A stretch of DNA of 8,912 bases from Clostridiales bacterium UBA7573. Its GTDB lineage: Bacteria; Bacillota; Clostridia; Oscillospirales; CAG-272. This document shows positions 1-5,167 of the stretch, piece after piece. The DNA is taken from positions 1 through 8,912 of the forward strand of contig DLLB01000072.1 of the NCBI GenBank assembly GCA_002477905.1, read 5' to 3'. A program made the translations under genes and the position numbers. The first letter of the stretch is position 1; each line of letters begins with the position of its first letter. The notes under the pieces are model-generated. The model worked only from the letters and a program-made list of their open reading frames with translations, was not told the origin of the DNA and ran no database searches.

Positions 1-235
1 CCTGCGGGATGTGAAATTGCTCCGCAATCTCCGAGCGCTCCGAACGAAGAAAATCCCGCCAGCGGGTGGCAGTATCAAAGCCGAGGCGTTCGGCATCCTC
101 TCGCGATAGGGAGATGATAACCGTCCAAAGGTTTCCTTGATACGAGTTTAGCGGTACACTTCTGTTTCGTCCATCTTTTTCAAATTTCCCCTTTTTTATT
201 TTGAGAAACAAAAAAGGCGAATGAGAGCTTTTCAT
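1..235 (-). pseudogene. Relaxase fragment (MobP3-like), N-terminus missing, runs off left edge
   Basis: The minus-strand frame reads through to the window edge and contains GNLWTVIISLSREDAERLGF followed by a WRDFLRSERSEIAEQFHIP stretch. From memory this matches the middle of MobP3-type relaxases of clostridial mobilisable elements, where a G-N-x-W-x-x-I-I-S-L-x-R-E-D-A-x-R-L-G-Y block precedes an IAxxMKIP block. Relaxases nick plasmid or element DNA at oriT; in this family the nicking residues lie N-terminal to this block, and that part is absent here. Recognisable similarity begins near position 178. The only in-frame ATG (233-235) lies inside a terminator hairpin and has no Shine-Dalgarno. 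A well-placed AAGGGG lies upstream of an out-of-frame ATG (173-175), which stops after eight codons. I read it as a 5'-truncated remnant. The unseen left part may be intact or equally degraded. Confidence 0.6.
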
Positions 236-240
236 TCGCC
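210..240 (-). terminator. Rho-independent terminator, minus strand
   Basis: On the minus strand an 8-bp perfect stem (arms at 233-240 and 216-223, GGCGAATG/CATTCGCC) with a 9-nt loop is followed by six T (210-215), then G and TTT. It would stop any transcript coming from 241-409. No gene in that stretch is visible as its client, so it is probably left from a lost gene. Confidence 0.6.
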
Positions 241-276
241 GCGCCGTTTGGACGCGAAAAATTTTCTCATTCGCCT
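215..276. repeat. Three copies of an AGGCGAATGAG-type motif in mixed orientation
   Basis: AGGCGAATGAG at 215-225 is perfectly inverted at 266-276, and its GGCGAATG core is also inverted at 233-240. The central arm can pair with 216-223 to form the terminator, while the outer pair can form a longer competing hairpin. The arrangement lies directly upstream of the relaxase fragment. Confidence 0.7.
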
Positions 277-409
277 GTTTGTGATTCAATTTTTTCTTTG
301 TCTGTTGGGTCAAAACTTCGCCGACATGAGTTCGCGCCCCACCAAAATCCTGAAAATATCTGCGTTTCGTGATTTTTTTGTCACCGAGCCAAAGTGCCAA
401 AAAGGGGCA
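241..409. other. Gene-free stretch between two terminators
   Basis: No start with a ribosome binding site, no RNA gene and no family similarity were found on either strand. The stretch is AT-rich with scattered homopolymer runs. It lies between the tRNA terminator and the relaxase-side terminator and probably is debris at a mobile-element boundary. Confidence 0.5.
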
Positions 410-435
410 AAAAACCGGGTAAAAACCCGGTTTTT
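410..435. terminator. Bidirectional hairpin terminator downstream of tRNA-Ser
   Basis: An 11-bp perfect stem (AAAAACCGGGT at 410-420 with its complement at 425-435) encloses a 4-nt loop. Each side ends in a T-run, so it works on both strands. It starts 30 nt after the tRNA 3' end and most plausibly terminates the tRNA transcript. Confidence 0.8.
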
Positions 436-465
436 GCGAAGAATATCTATATTATGTTCTTCATA

Positions 466-556
466 TGGCGGAGAAGGAGAGATTTGAACTCTCGCGCCGG
501 TTACCCGACCTACACCCTTAGCAGGGGCGCCTCTTCGGCCTCTTGAGTACTTCTCC
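466..556 (-). tRNA. tRNA-Ser (anticodon GCU)
   Basis: A complete 91-nt class II tRNA decoding AGC/AGU serine codons. The acceptor stem is GGAGAAG/CTTCTCC with discriminator G and an encoded CCA (466-468). The D stem is CTC/GAG. The anticodon stem CGCCC/GGGTG holds the loop CTGCTAA, giving anticodon GCT at the DNA level. The T arm is GAGAG-TTCAAAT-CTCTC. A long variable arm with a GTCGG/CCGGC stem confirms a serine-type tRNA. It has its own promoter and terminator, so it is a single-gene unit. The neighbouring relaxase remnant fits the common use of tRNA genes as integration sites, although no duplicated 3' tRNA segment is visible here. Confidence 0.96.
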
Positions 557-593
557 GTAGGGCGAAAATCATCTTGTATAAAATTGCTTATCT

Positions 594-622
594 ATTATAG
601 CACAGATTCCCACACTTTGCAA
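594..622 (-). promoter_or_regulatory. Sigma-A-type promoter for tRNA-Ser
   Basis: On the minus strand a -35 TTGCAA (617-622) and a perfect -10 TATAAT (594-599) are separated by exactly 17 bp. Transcription would start near 587, about 30 nt before the mature tRNA 5' end. Confidence 0.85.
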
Positions 623-645
623 TAGGTAAACTATAAACTTTTTGT

Positions 646-730
646 GAACAAGCGGCGGGAATCGAGGAAACAGTAAAAAATCGTGTAAAATAAAAGAACA
701 AAGGAAGAAGCTTGTTCAGCTTCTGTTCAA
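646..730. repeat. GAACAA/TTGTTC half-sites between divergent promoters
   Basis: GAACAA occurs at 646-651 and 696-701, its complement TTGTTC at 712-717, and a related GTTCAA at 725-730. The 696-701 and 712-717 copies form an inverted repeat with a 10-nt spacer. The region also holds AGAAGC/GCTTCT arms (706-711 and 719-724). These could be regulator half-sites for hpf, but the sequence is AT-rich and chance is a real alternative. Confidence 0.3.
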
Positions 731-765
731 AATTGTGCAACATATACAAAAATAGAAAAAACATC

Positions 766-794
766 TTGACTTTTTGAGTAAAATATGCTATAAT
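766..794 (+). promoter_or_regulatory. Sigma-A-type promoter for hpf
   Basis: TTGACT (766-771) and TATAAT (789-794) are spaced by 17 bp, close to the consensus. The predicted start is near 801, leaving a leader of about 45 nt before the hpf start codon. No second, stress-sigma-type promoter was evident. Confidence 0.88.
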
Positions 795-846
795 GAAAGT
801 GCAAAGCGGAGCAATCCGCAAATTCACAGCAAAGGTGGTTATGCAT

Positions 847-1374
847 ATGAAAATTACGATTACCGGAAGACAGTTAAACGTTTGGGACAGCCTGAAAGAA
901 CTGATCACGGAAAAACTGGCGAAATTAGATCGTTATTTTGACGAGGACGCGGAAGCGTATGTTACTTGCCGGTGCAAGCACGATCAGAAAATTATAGAAA
1001 TCACCATTTCTTATCATGGGACCATTTTCCGTAGTGAGGAACGGGACACGACGTTCCAGAATGCGTTGGATACCGCAATGGATACACTGGATCGGCAGAT
1101 TCGCAAGAATAAGACGCGCTTGGAGAAGCGGATGCGGGAAAACGCCTTCCAACCGATGGCGGGTGTCGAAGGATTGGAAGAACCGGAAGAAGAAACGGAG
1201 TTCCGGATCCGCACGAAAACTTTTCCGTTCAAGCCCATGACCGTAGAAGAAGCAATTTTGCAGATGAATCTTTTGGAGCATCAGTTCTTTGTATTTGTGG
1301 AAGCGGAAAGCGGCGCGACTTGTGTAGTATATAAACGGCTGGATGGGGATTACGGACTGATTATGCCGGAGTAA
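847..1374 (+). CDS. hpf: Long-form ribosome hibernation promoting factor
   Basis: A 175-aa protein that binds the 30S decoding region in stationary phase or under stress and pairs ribosomes into inactive 100S dimers. The N-terminal domain (about 1-100, starting MKITITGR) has the YfiA/HPF S30AE fold and occludes the mRNA and tRNA sites. After an acidic linker (about 105-120) comes the C-terminal dimerisation domain, with TFPFKPMTVEEAILQMNLL and a VVYKRLDGDYGLI ending, which defines the long form found in most Firmicutes. The start at 847 is chosen because AAAGGTGG (831-838) sits 8 nt upstream and family members begin with this MKI; the ATG at 841 is too close to that site. The gene is monocistronic, divergent from tRNA-Ser and convergent with fakA. 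In many Firmicutes hpf lies directly before secA on the same strand; here secA is about 6 kb away on the other strand. Confidence 0.96.
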   Translation: MKITITGRQLNVWDSLKELITEKLAKLDRYFDEDAEAYVTCRCKHDQKIIEITISYHGTIFRSEERDTTFQNALDTAMDTLDRQIRKNKTRLEKRMRENAFQPMAGVEGLEEPEEETEFRIRTKTFPFKPMTVEEAILQMNLLEHQFFVFVEAESGATCVVYKRLDGDYGLIMPE

Positions 1375-1412
1375 GGTTTTTCGTTTTTCGCATTTTGTGA
1401 TTGAAAGGCAAG

Positions 1413-1449
1413 AAAAGAAGTACGCACGGAACGTGCGTACTTCTTTTTT
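1413..1449. terminator. Shared bidirectional terminator between hpf and fakA
   Basis: A long perfect stem (arms 1413-1427 and 1433-1447, core AAGTACGCAC/GTGCGTACTT) encloses a GGAAC loop. The plus strand continues in a T-run and the minus strand in TTCTTTTCTT. It closes both convergent units. Confidence 0.9.
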
Positions 1450-1473
1450 ATAGCGGATATTTATAGCGGATAA
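1448..1473. repeat. Two tandem 13-bp units
   Basis: TTATAGCGGATAT (1448-1460) is followed directly by TTATAGCGGATAA (1461-1473), 12 of 13 identical. It lies between the shared terminator and the fakA stop codon. It looks like a small slippage duplication with no evident function. Confidence 0.75.
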
Positions 1474-1485
1474 TTTTTTGGAAAA

Positions 1486-3180
1486 TTACTCGACGACGAA
1501 GATATAGCGATAGACTTCCTGCCCGCCTTGGATGCAGTAAACCTCAGCGTCTGTGGATTCTGCCAGGTAGGCTTTCAGTGCCGCAATTTCATCTTCCGGT
1601 GCATCCGCGCCGCAAAAGACGGTGATGGCATCTGCCTTTTGTGCATTCATTTTTTCTAGCAATGCTTTGGCGCTTGCAAGCGCGTCGGTATTTGCCACCA
1701 ACATTTGCTTGCCCATAAACCCGATCCAATCGCCGGTATGAATTTCCACTCCGTTTAAGTTGGCGTCCCGCACCGATGTGGTAATGCATCCGGTGCAGAC
1801 ATCCGCCATGGCTTCTTTCATTCTAGCAAACAGTTCTTCTGTGCTTTGCGCATTTGGATCGTATGCGGACATCGCGGCGTAGCCGTCGCCGATACTTTTA
1901 CTCGGAAGCACAATGACTGCCGCGTCTGTGTAGATCCGTGCGGCTTGGGTGGCGGCAAGCAGGATGTTGCTGTTGTTGGGCAGGACAAAGATTACCTCCG
2001 CGTGCAAAGTTGCAAAAGCGTCCAAGAAATCCTGCGCGGACGGGTTCATCGTTTGTCCGCCATTGACAATCCGGTCAACGCCAAGGGAAAGAAAGGTTTC
2101 CCGGATGCCGTCTCCGCAGGCAACTGCCACTACGGCATAAGGCTTGCGCACCTGCGGTGCAATTTCCTGCGCCGCTTCCGTGGATGTGTCCGGTTTGTCA
2201 TCGGTTGTTTTCGTCTGGCTGTGTTGTACGGACATATTTTCAATCTTGACGGTCAGAAATTCTCCGAATTTGCGGCAGTATCCCAACACCTGTTCCGGCG
2301 TTTTGGTGTGAACATGAACTTTCACAATGGTACCGGTCTGGAATGCGACGATGGAATCCCCAACCGTTTGCAGAAACGCGCGGAGCGCGTCCATATCAAA
2401 TGCGGACGGATCGCATTTTGCAACCTGCAACTGCAATAAAAACTCTGTGCAGTAGCCATACTCCAATTCACTGTATTCATTGAAAGTGGCGGTGTCGGTT
2501 GTAGGCGCCGCCGGCTTTGGCGTAGCGGCTTCCGTTTCCGGCAATACTTCGCCGCGCAGTGTGCGGTTGAACCCTTCCATGACATAGAACAGTCCCGCAC
2601 CGCCGCTGTCAATGACGCCGGCTTCTTTCAAGACCGCCAAGATTTCCGGCGTGCGCTTGAGGGACGCCGACATTTCCGTGATCAGATCGGAAAAGAACGT
2701 GGCGACTGTGCTTGCCGGAGTAATTCGCGACACCGCATAGTCGGTTGCTTCCCGCGCAACGGTCAGAATGGTTCCCTCCGTGGGGGAAAGTACCGCGGCA
2801 TAGGCTGCTTTGACACCCTCGGTCAAAGCCTCTCCGATGACGGAGACATTGGCAATGGAGCGACCGGAGAAGCACTTTGCCATCCCTGCGAATAACTGCG
2901 ATAAAATCACACCGGAATTTCCGCGCGCACCGAGCAACATTCCCTGCGCAAGCTGATTGGCGATTTCGCCAAGCTCCGCACTGGTCATGCGCTCCAAAGC
3001 GTTTACACCGCTTTCGATGGTCATGCTCATATTATCGCCGGTATCGCCGTCCGGAACGGGAAATACGTTCAGATCGTTGACCGCCTGCGCATTGGAACGT
3101 AAGTATGCGGCTCCGCCGCGTACCATATCGGCAAATAATTTCCCGTCTAAATGGGAAACAGAATCTGTTTTCTCTGTCAT
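1486..3180 (-). CDS. fakA: Fatty acid kinase catalytic subunit FakA (DAK2/YloV family)
   Basis: A 564-aa ATP-dependent kinase that phosphorylates a fatty acid held by FakB. The acyl-phosphate feeds PlsY/PlsX in phospholipid synthesis. The N-terminal DhaL-like kinase domain (about 1-210) shows NVFPVPDGDTGDNM (residues 38-51, Asp residues for Mg-ATP), GARGNSGVILSQ (83-94), PTEGTILTV (132-140) and GVIDSGGAG (187-195). The middle domain keeps Cys243 in YGYCTEF, His288 and His290 in VHVHT, and His319 in NMSVQH; in S. aureus FakA the equivalent Cys/His residues are reported to bind zinc. A Thr/Lys/Glu-rich linker (about 320-345) leads to the C-terminal DegV-like domain. The start at 3180 follows AAAGGAG with an 8-nt spacer. 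An upstream open extension to 3315 overlaps fakB and is not credible. Length is normal for the family. It is co-transcribed with fakB 31 bp upstream. Confidence 0.94.
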   Translation of the reverse strand: MTEKTDSVSHLDGKLFADMVRGGAAYLRSNAQAVNDLNVFPVPDGDTGDNMSMTIESGVNALERMTSAELGEIANQLAQGMLLGARGNSGVILSQLFAGMAKCFSGRSIANVSVIGEALTEGVKAAYAAVLSPTEGTILTVAREATDYAVSRITPASTVATFFSDLITEMSASLKRTPEILAVLKEAGVIDSGGAGLFYVMEGFNRTLRGEVLPETEAATPKPAAPTTDTATFNEYSELEYGYCTEFLLQLQVAKCDPSAFDMDALRAFLQTVGDSIVAFQTGTIVKVHVHTKTPEQVLGYCRKFGEFLTVKIENMSVQHSQTKTTDDKPDTSTEAAQEIAPQVRKPYAVVAVACGDGIRETFLSLGVDRIVNGGQTMNPSAQDFLDAFATLHAEVIFVLPNNSNILLAATQAARIYTDAAVIVLPSKSIGDGYAAMSAYDPNAQSTEELFARMKEAMADVCTGCITTSVRDANLNGVEIHTGDWIGFMGKQMLVANTDALASAKALLEKMNAQKADAITVFCGADAPEDEIAALKAYLAESTDAEVYCIQGGQEVYRYIFVVE

Positions 3181-3188
3181 GAATTCCA

Positions 3189-3195
3189 CTCCTTT
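3189..3195 (-). promoter_or_regulatory. Ribosome binding site that fixes the fakA start
   Basis: AAAGGAG on the minus strand lies 8 nt before the ATG at 3178-3180. This choice trims 45 residues from the longest open frame, which would otherwise run into the fakB coding region. Confidence 0.85.
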
Positions 3196-3211
3196 TCTGT
3201 ATTTTGGAGAA

Positions 3212-4096
3212 TCAGGTGCGGGGAGCGCCGAAGAAAAAGAGCGCAACCGTACCGGGACCGGTATGGGAACCGATGGTGGTCCCGATGGGGAAAACCTTGC
3301 ACTTGCCGCTGACATGCGGAAAACGCGCGTCTACTTCGTCTGTGACGAGTTTCGCGTAGTCGGGGCAGGCAGATTCGGATAAGAAGCATTTTCCAGCGTA
3401 TTCTGTGCCGCCTGTCGCCAGTGCCTCCATCTGATCCACTGCCGCGCGGGCGACCTTTTTCACAGATCGCACTTTGCTGACAGGAACCAGTTTCCCGGCA
3501 CCGTCCATATGAAGTAACGGGCAGATACCGAGGATGCCGCCGATCGCGCCTGCGGTTTTGGAAATTCTGCCGCCGCGCACATAGTACTTTAAGTCGGTAG
3601 AGAAGAACCAGTGCTGGACGCGGAGTTTATTTGCTTCCGCAAAATCCCGCGCTTCTTCTATCGTTTTGCCGTCGGCGCGCAGATCTGCCAGTGCGTCCAT
3701 CAAAAGACCGTAGCCGGAAGAAGCGCACAAAGAATCAATCACATAGAGTTTCCGGTCGGGGAATTCTTCCGCAAGCTGCTTTTGCGCGATGGTTGCACTT
3801 TGAAACGTGCCGGATAATCCAGAGGACAGGCACAGATGTAATACGTCTTTTCCTGCCGCAAGAAACTGCCGGAAATAAGCAAGATACTCTCCGACGCTGA
3901 CCTGGGAAGTCGCGGTCATGGCGCCTTTGTCCATGGCGGCGTAAAAATCCGCAAACGGCACGGATTTTCCAAGATCATCGGGATAGGAAACCCCATCTAA
4001 GGTAAAATGAAACGGAATATAGGAAATGTCGCGTTCTGCAAGAAACGCGGCGGTCAGATCCGCAGTGGAACAACAACTTAAAACATAAGTCTGCAT
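3212..4096 (-). CDS. fakB: Fatty-acid-binding protein FakB (DegV family)
   Basis: A 294-aa cytosolic lipid carrier that holds one fatty acid and presents its carboxylate to FakA. Family motifs are clear: TSQVS (63-67), SSGLSGTFQS (91-100), the RGGRISK loop (174-180) for docking and phosphate contact, and GSHTGPGT (276-283), which lines the carboxylate site in FakB structures. Length matches the family (about 280-300). The usual N-terminal TDST motif reads CCST here (residues 8-11), so the conserved Asp is Cys; I recall this CCSTADL form in other clostridial DegV proteins, so it is probably a subfamily trait. The start is supported by GGAGG at 4103-4107, 6 nt upstream. It is the first gene of the fakB-fakA operon. 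Which fatty acids it prefers cannot be read from the sequence. Confidence 0.92.
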   Translation of the reverse strand: MQTYVLSCCSTADLTAAFLAERDISYIPFHFTLDGVSYPDDLGKSVPFADFYAAMDKGAMTATSQVSVGEYLAYFRQFLAAGKDVLHLCLSSGLSGTFQSATIAQKQLAEEFPDRKLYVIDSLCASSGYGLLMDALADLRADGKTIEEARDFAEANKLRVQHWFFSTDLKYYVRGGRISKTAGAIGGILGICPLLHMDGAGKLVPVSKVRSVKKVARAAVDQMEALATGGTEYAGKCFLSESACPDYAKLVTDEVDARFPHVSGKCKVFPIGTTIGSHTGPGTVALFFFGAPRT

Positions 4097-4125
4097 GTGA
4101 AACCTCCGAATTTACAGTGATTTTG

Positions 4126-4146
4126 GTACGGCGTAATGCGCCGTAC
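4126..4146. promoter_or_regulatory. Perfect inverted repeat at the fakB transcription start (possible operator)
   Basis: Eight-base arms GTACGGCG (4126-4133) and CGCCGTAC (4139-4146) surround 5 nt. The predicted transcription start is near 4147, so the repeat covers about +1 to +21. It could be a repressor operator, or an RNA hairpin that protects the 5' end of the leader. No T-run follows, so it is not a terminator. Confidence 0.55.
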
Positions 4147-4153
4147 TGCGTAT

Positions 4154-4182
4154 ATTATATCCGGCATGCCACGAACTTGCAA
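4154..4182 (-). promoter_or_regulatory. Sigma-A-type promoter for fakB-fakA
   Basis: On the minus strand, TTGCAA (4177-4182) and TATAAT (4154-4159) are separated by exactly 17 bp. The -35 is identical to that of the tRNA-Ser promoter. The leader before the fakB start is about 50 nt. Confidence 0.85.
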
Positions 4183-4243
4183 GCTACTGTTGCACGGTCC
4201 CAGTATACTCACAACGCGCGGACGGTAGAATGTACATAAATGC

Positions 4244-4306
4244 ACTCTACGGAGAAAAAACAGAACTCTACGCCGGAAAAACGGATTCTACGACTCGTAG
4301 AATCCG
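4244..4306. repeat. Imperfect 21-bp tandem repeats around CTCTACG
   Basis: Units at 4244-4264 and 4265-4285 match at 17 of 21 positions, each beginning ACTCTACG and containing an A-run. A third TTCTACG core (4286-4292) follows in phase to within 1 bp but is part of the adjacent terminator palindrome. An inverted GGTAGAA lies at 4224-4230. Confidence 0.5.
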
Positions 4307-4307
4307 T
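4277..4307 (-). terminator. Terminator of the secA-to-SGNH transcript
   Basis: A 27-nt perfect palindrome (4281-4307, arms ACGGATTCTACGA and complement) lies 4 nt after the stop codon of the SGNH hydrolase gene. On the minus strand it is followed by a short T-run (4277-4281). It separates this operon from the downstream fakB promoter. Confidence 0.85.
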
Positions 4308-4311
4308 TGAT

Positions 4312-5148
4312 TTATCGGTACATTCCGTCTGTTCCAACCACATTTCCATGTGTCAGCGGAAGTTTGCCAAACAACGTGGCATACAGCAGGGCGGCGAACC
4401 AAAAATGCATTTCCTGTGAGGGATGATTGATCCGGTTGACCAAAAGAGAAGTGGTGTCGATCCCTTGCCGCTCCATCTCCTTCCAGACTGCGTAAGCGTC
4501 GCAGACCGGAATGTTGTGTGATTTTGCACAGGCGCGCGCCGCGTCCATATAACGATCCATGGTTCCGTCCTGCTGGAATGCGGCGGTCTTGGCGGCATAT
4601 TCCCAGTATTGTTTGGGAGATTGCGGCGAACGGTAGCTGTTGAGCATATTCGGCGTCAGAAATATAGCGTCATAGCGATGGGCTTTGCATGCGTCGAACA
4701 AGCCGCTCAGTGCGTTGGTATAGTCGGACAAAGGGGCGTTGATGTCATTCAGCCCAAAGCACAGGATCACAAGATCCGGATTGTGTGAAACCACACGGGT
4801 TTCAAAATGTGTCAGTCCATAGGGGGCGGTGACACCGCCGACGGCGGCGTTGATGACGTTCACCGGAATTTCCGGATAATCCGCCTGGATCATCAGGCGG
4901 AGCTGGTTGTGGTAAACCGCATGGTAGTCATGACGGACCGGCTCGTAAAAGCATCCTTGCGATACGCTGTCTCCGACAACGGCAATCGTCAGCGGACCGC
5001 CCTCTGCAAGAGAAGGCGTATTGGTTTGCAGTCGCTTGCGCAAATGAAACTCCGCGGTGTCGTTTGTCGAAAGCGCCGCTTGCAGGGCGGCTTGCCAGAT
5101 GGGGTGGGTACTTTGCGGCGGATTTGGAAACGGATAAGGGATATGCAT
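4312..5148 (-). CDS. SGNH/GDSL-family hydrolase, cytosolic
   Basis: A 278-aa predicted esterase/acyl-hydrolase or carbohydrate deacetylase; the substrate is unknown. The core begins near residue 53 with block I IAVVGDSVSQG (nucleophile Ser61), then a block II Gly in NAAVGG (100-105), block III FGLNDI (131-136, oxyanion Asn134), and a C-terminal NHPS (241-244) supplying the catalytic His242. The Asp normally three residues before that His is not there (Arg239), so the acid may come from elsewhere or a Ser-His dyad may operate. No signal peptide or membrane segment is seen, so the protein should act in the cytoplasm. The start at 5148 has GGAGG at 5157-5161 with an 8-nt spacer; an ATG 15 nt upstream overlaps that site and is less likely. 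The gap to the upstream membrane gene is 19 bp, so the two are probably co-transcribed. It is the last gene before the terminator. Confidence 0.85.
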   Translation of the reverse strand: MHIPYPFPNPPQSTHPIWQAALQAALSTNDTAEFHLRKRLQTNTPSLAEGGPLTIAVVGDSVSQGCFYEPVRHDYHAVYHNQLRLMIQADYPEIPVNVINAAVGGVTAPYGLTHFETRVVSHNPDLVILCFGLNDINAPLSDYTNALSGLFDACKAHRYDAIFLTPNMLNSYRSPQSPKQYWEYAAKTAAFQQDGTMDRYMDAARACAKSHNIPVCDAYAVWKEMERQGIDTTSLLVNRINHPSQEMHFWFAALLYATLFGKLPLTHGNVVGTDGMYR

Positions 5149-5167
5149 AGAGGAATCCTCCATTTCG

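Noticed and set aside
221..487. Open frame of 88 codons on the plus strand
   Set aside because: It runs through both terminators and into the tRNA gene, has no ribosome binding site and has no recognisable sequence.
466..490. Duplicated tRNA 3' end as an attL/attR pair
   Set aside because: I looked for a second copy of the CTCTCCTTCTCCGCCA segment between 1 and 465 and saw none, so no attachment site is annotated.
793..846. Longer N-terminus for HPF starting at 793
   Set aside because: That ATG overlaps the -10 box, so it would lie upstream of the transcript start. Homologous proteins begin at the MKI encoded at 847.
588..908. Open frame of 106 codons on the minus strand
   Set aside because: It overlaps the tRNA and hpf promoters and the start of hpf; its hydrophobic look comes from AT-rich intergenic DNA.
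1846..2439. 197-codon open frame opposite fakA
   Set aside because: It is antisense to a well-conserved kinase gene, has no ribosome binding site, and its Cys/Arg-rich composition is typical of a shadow frame.
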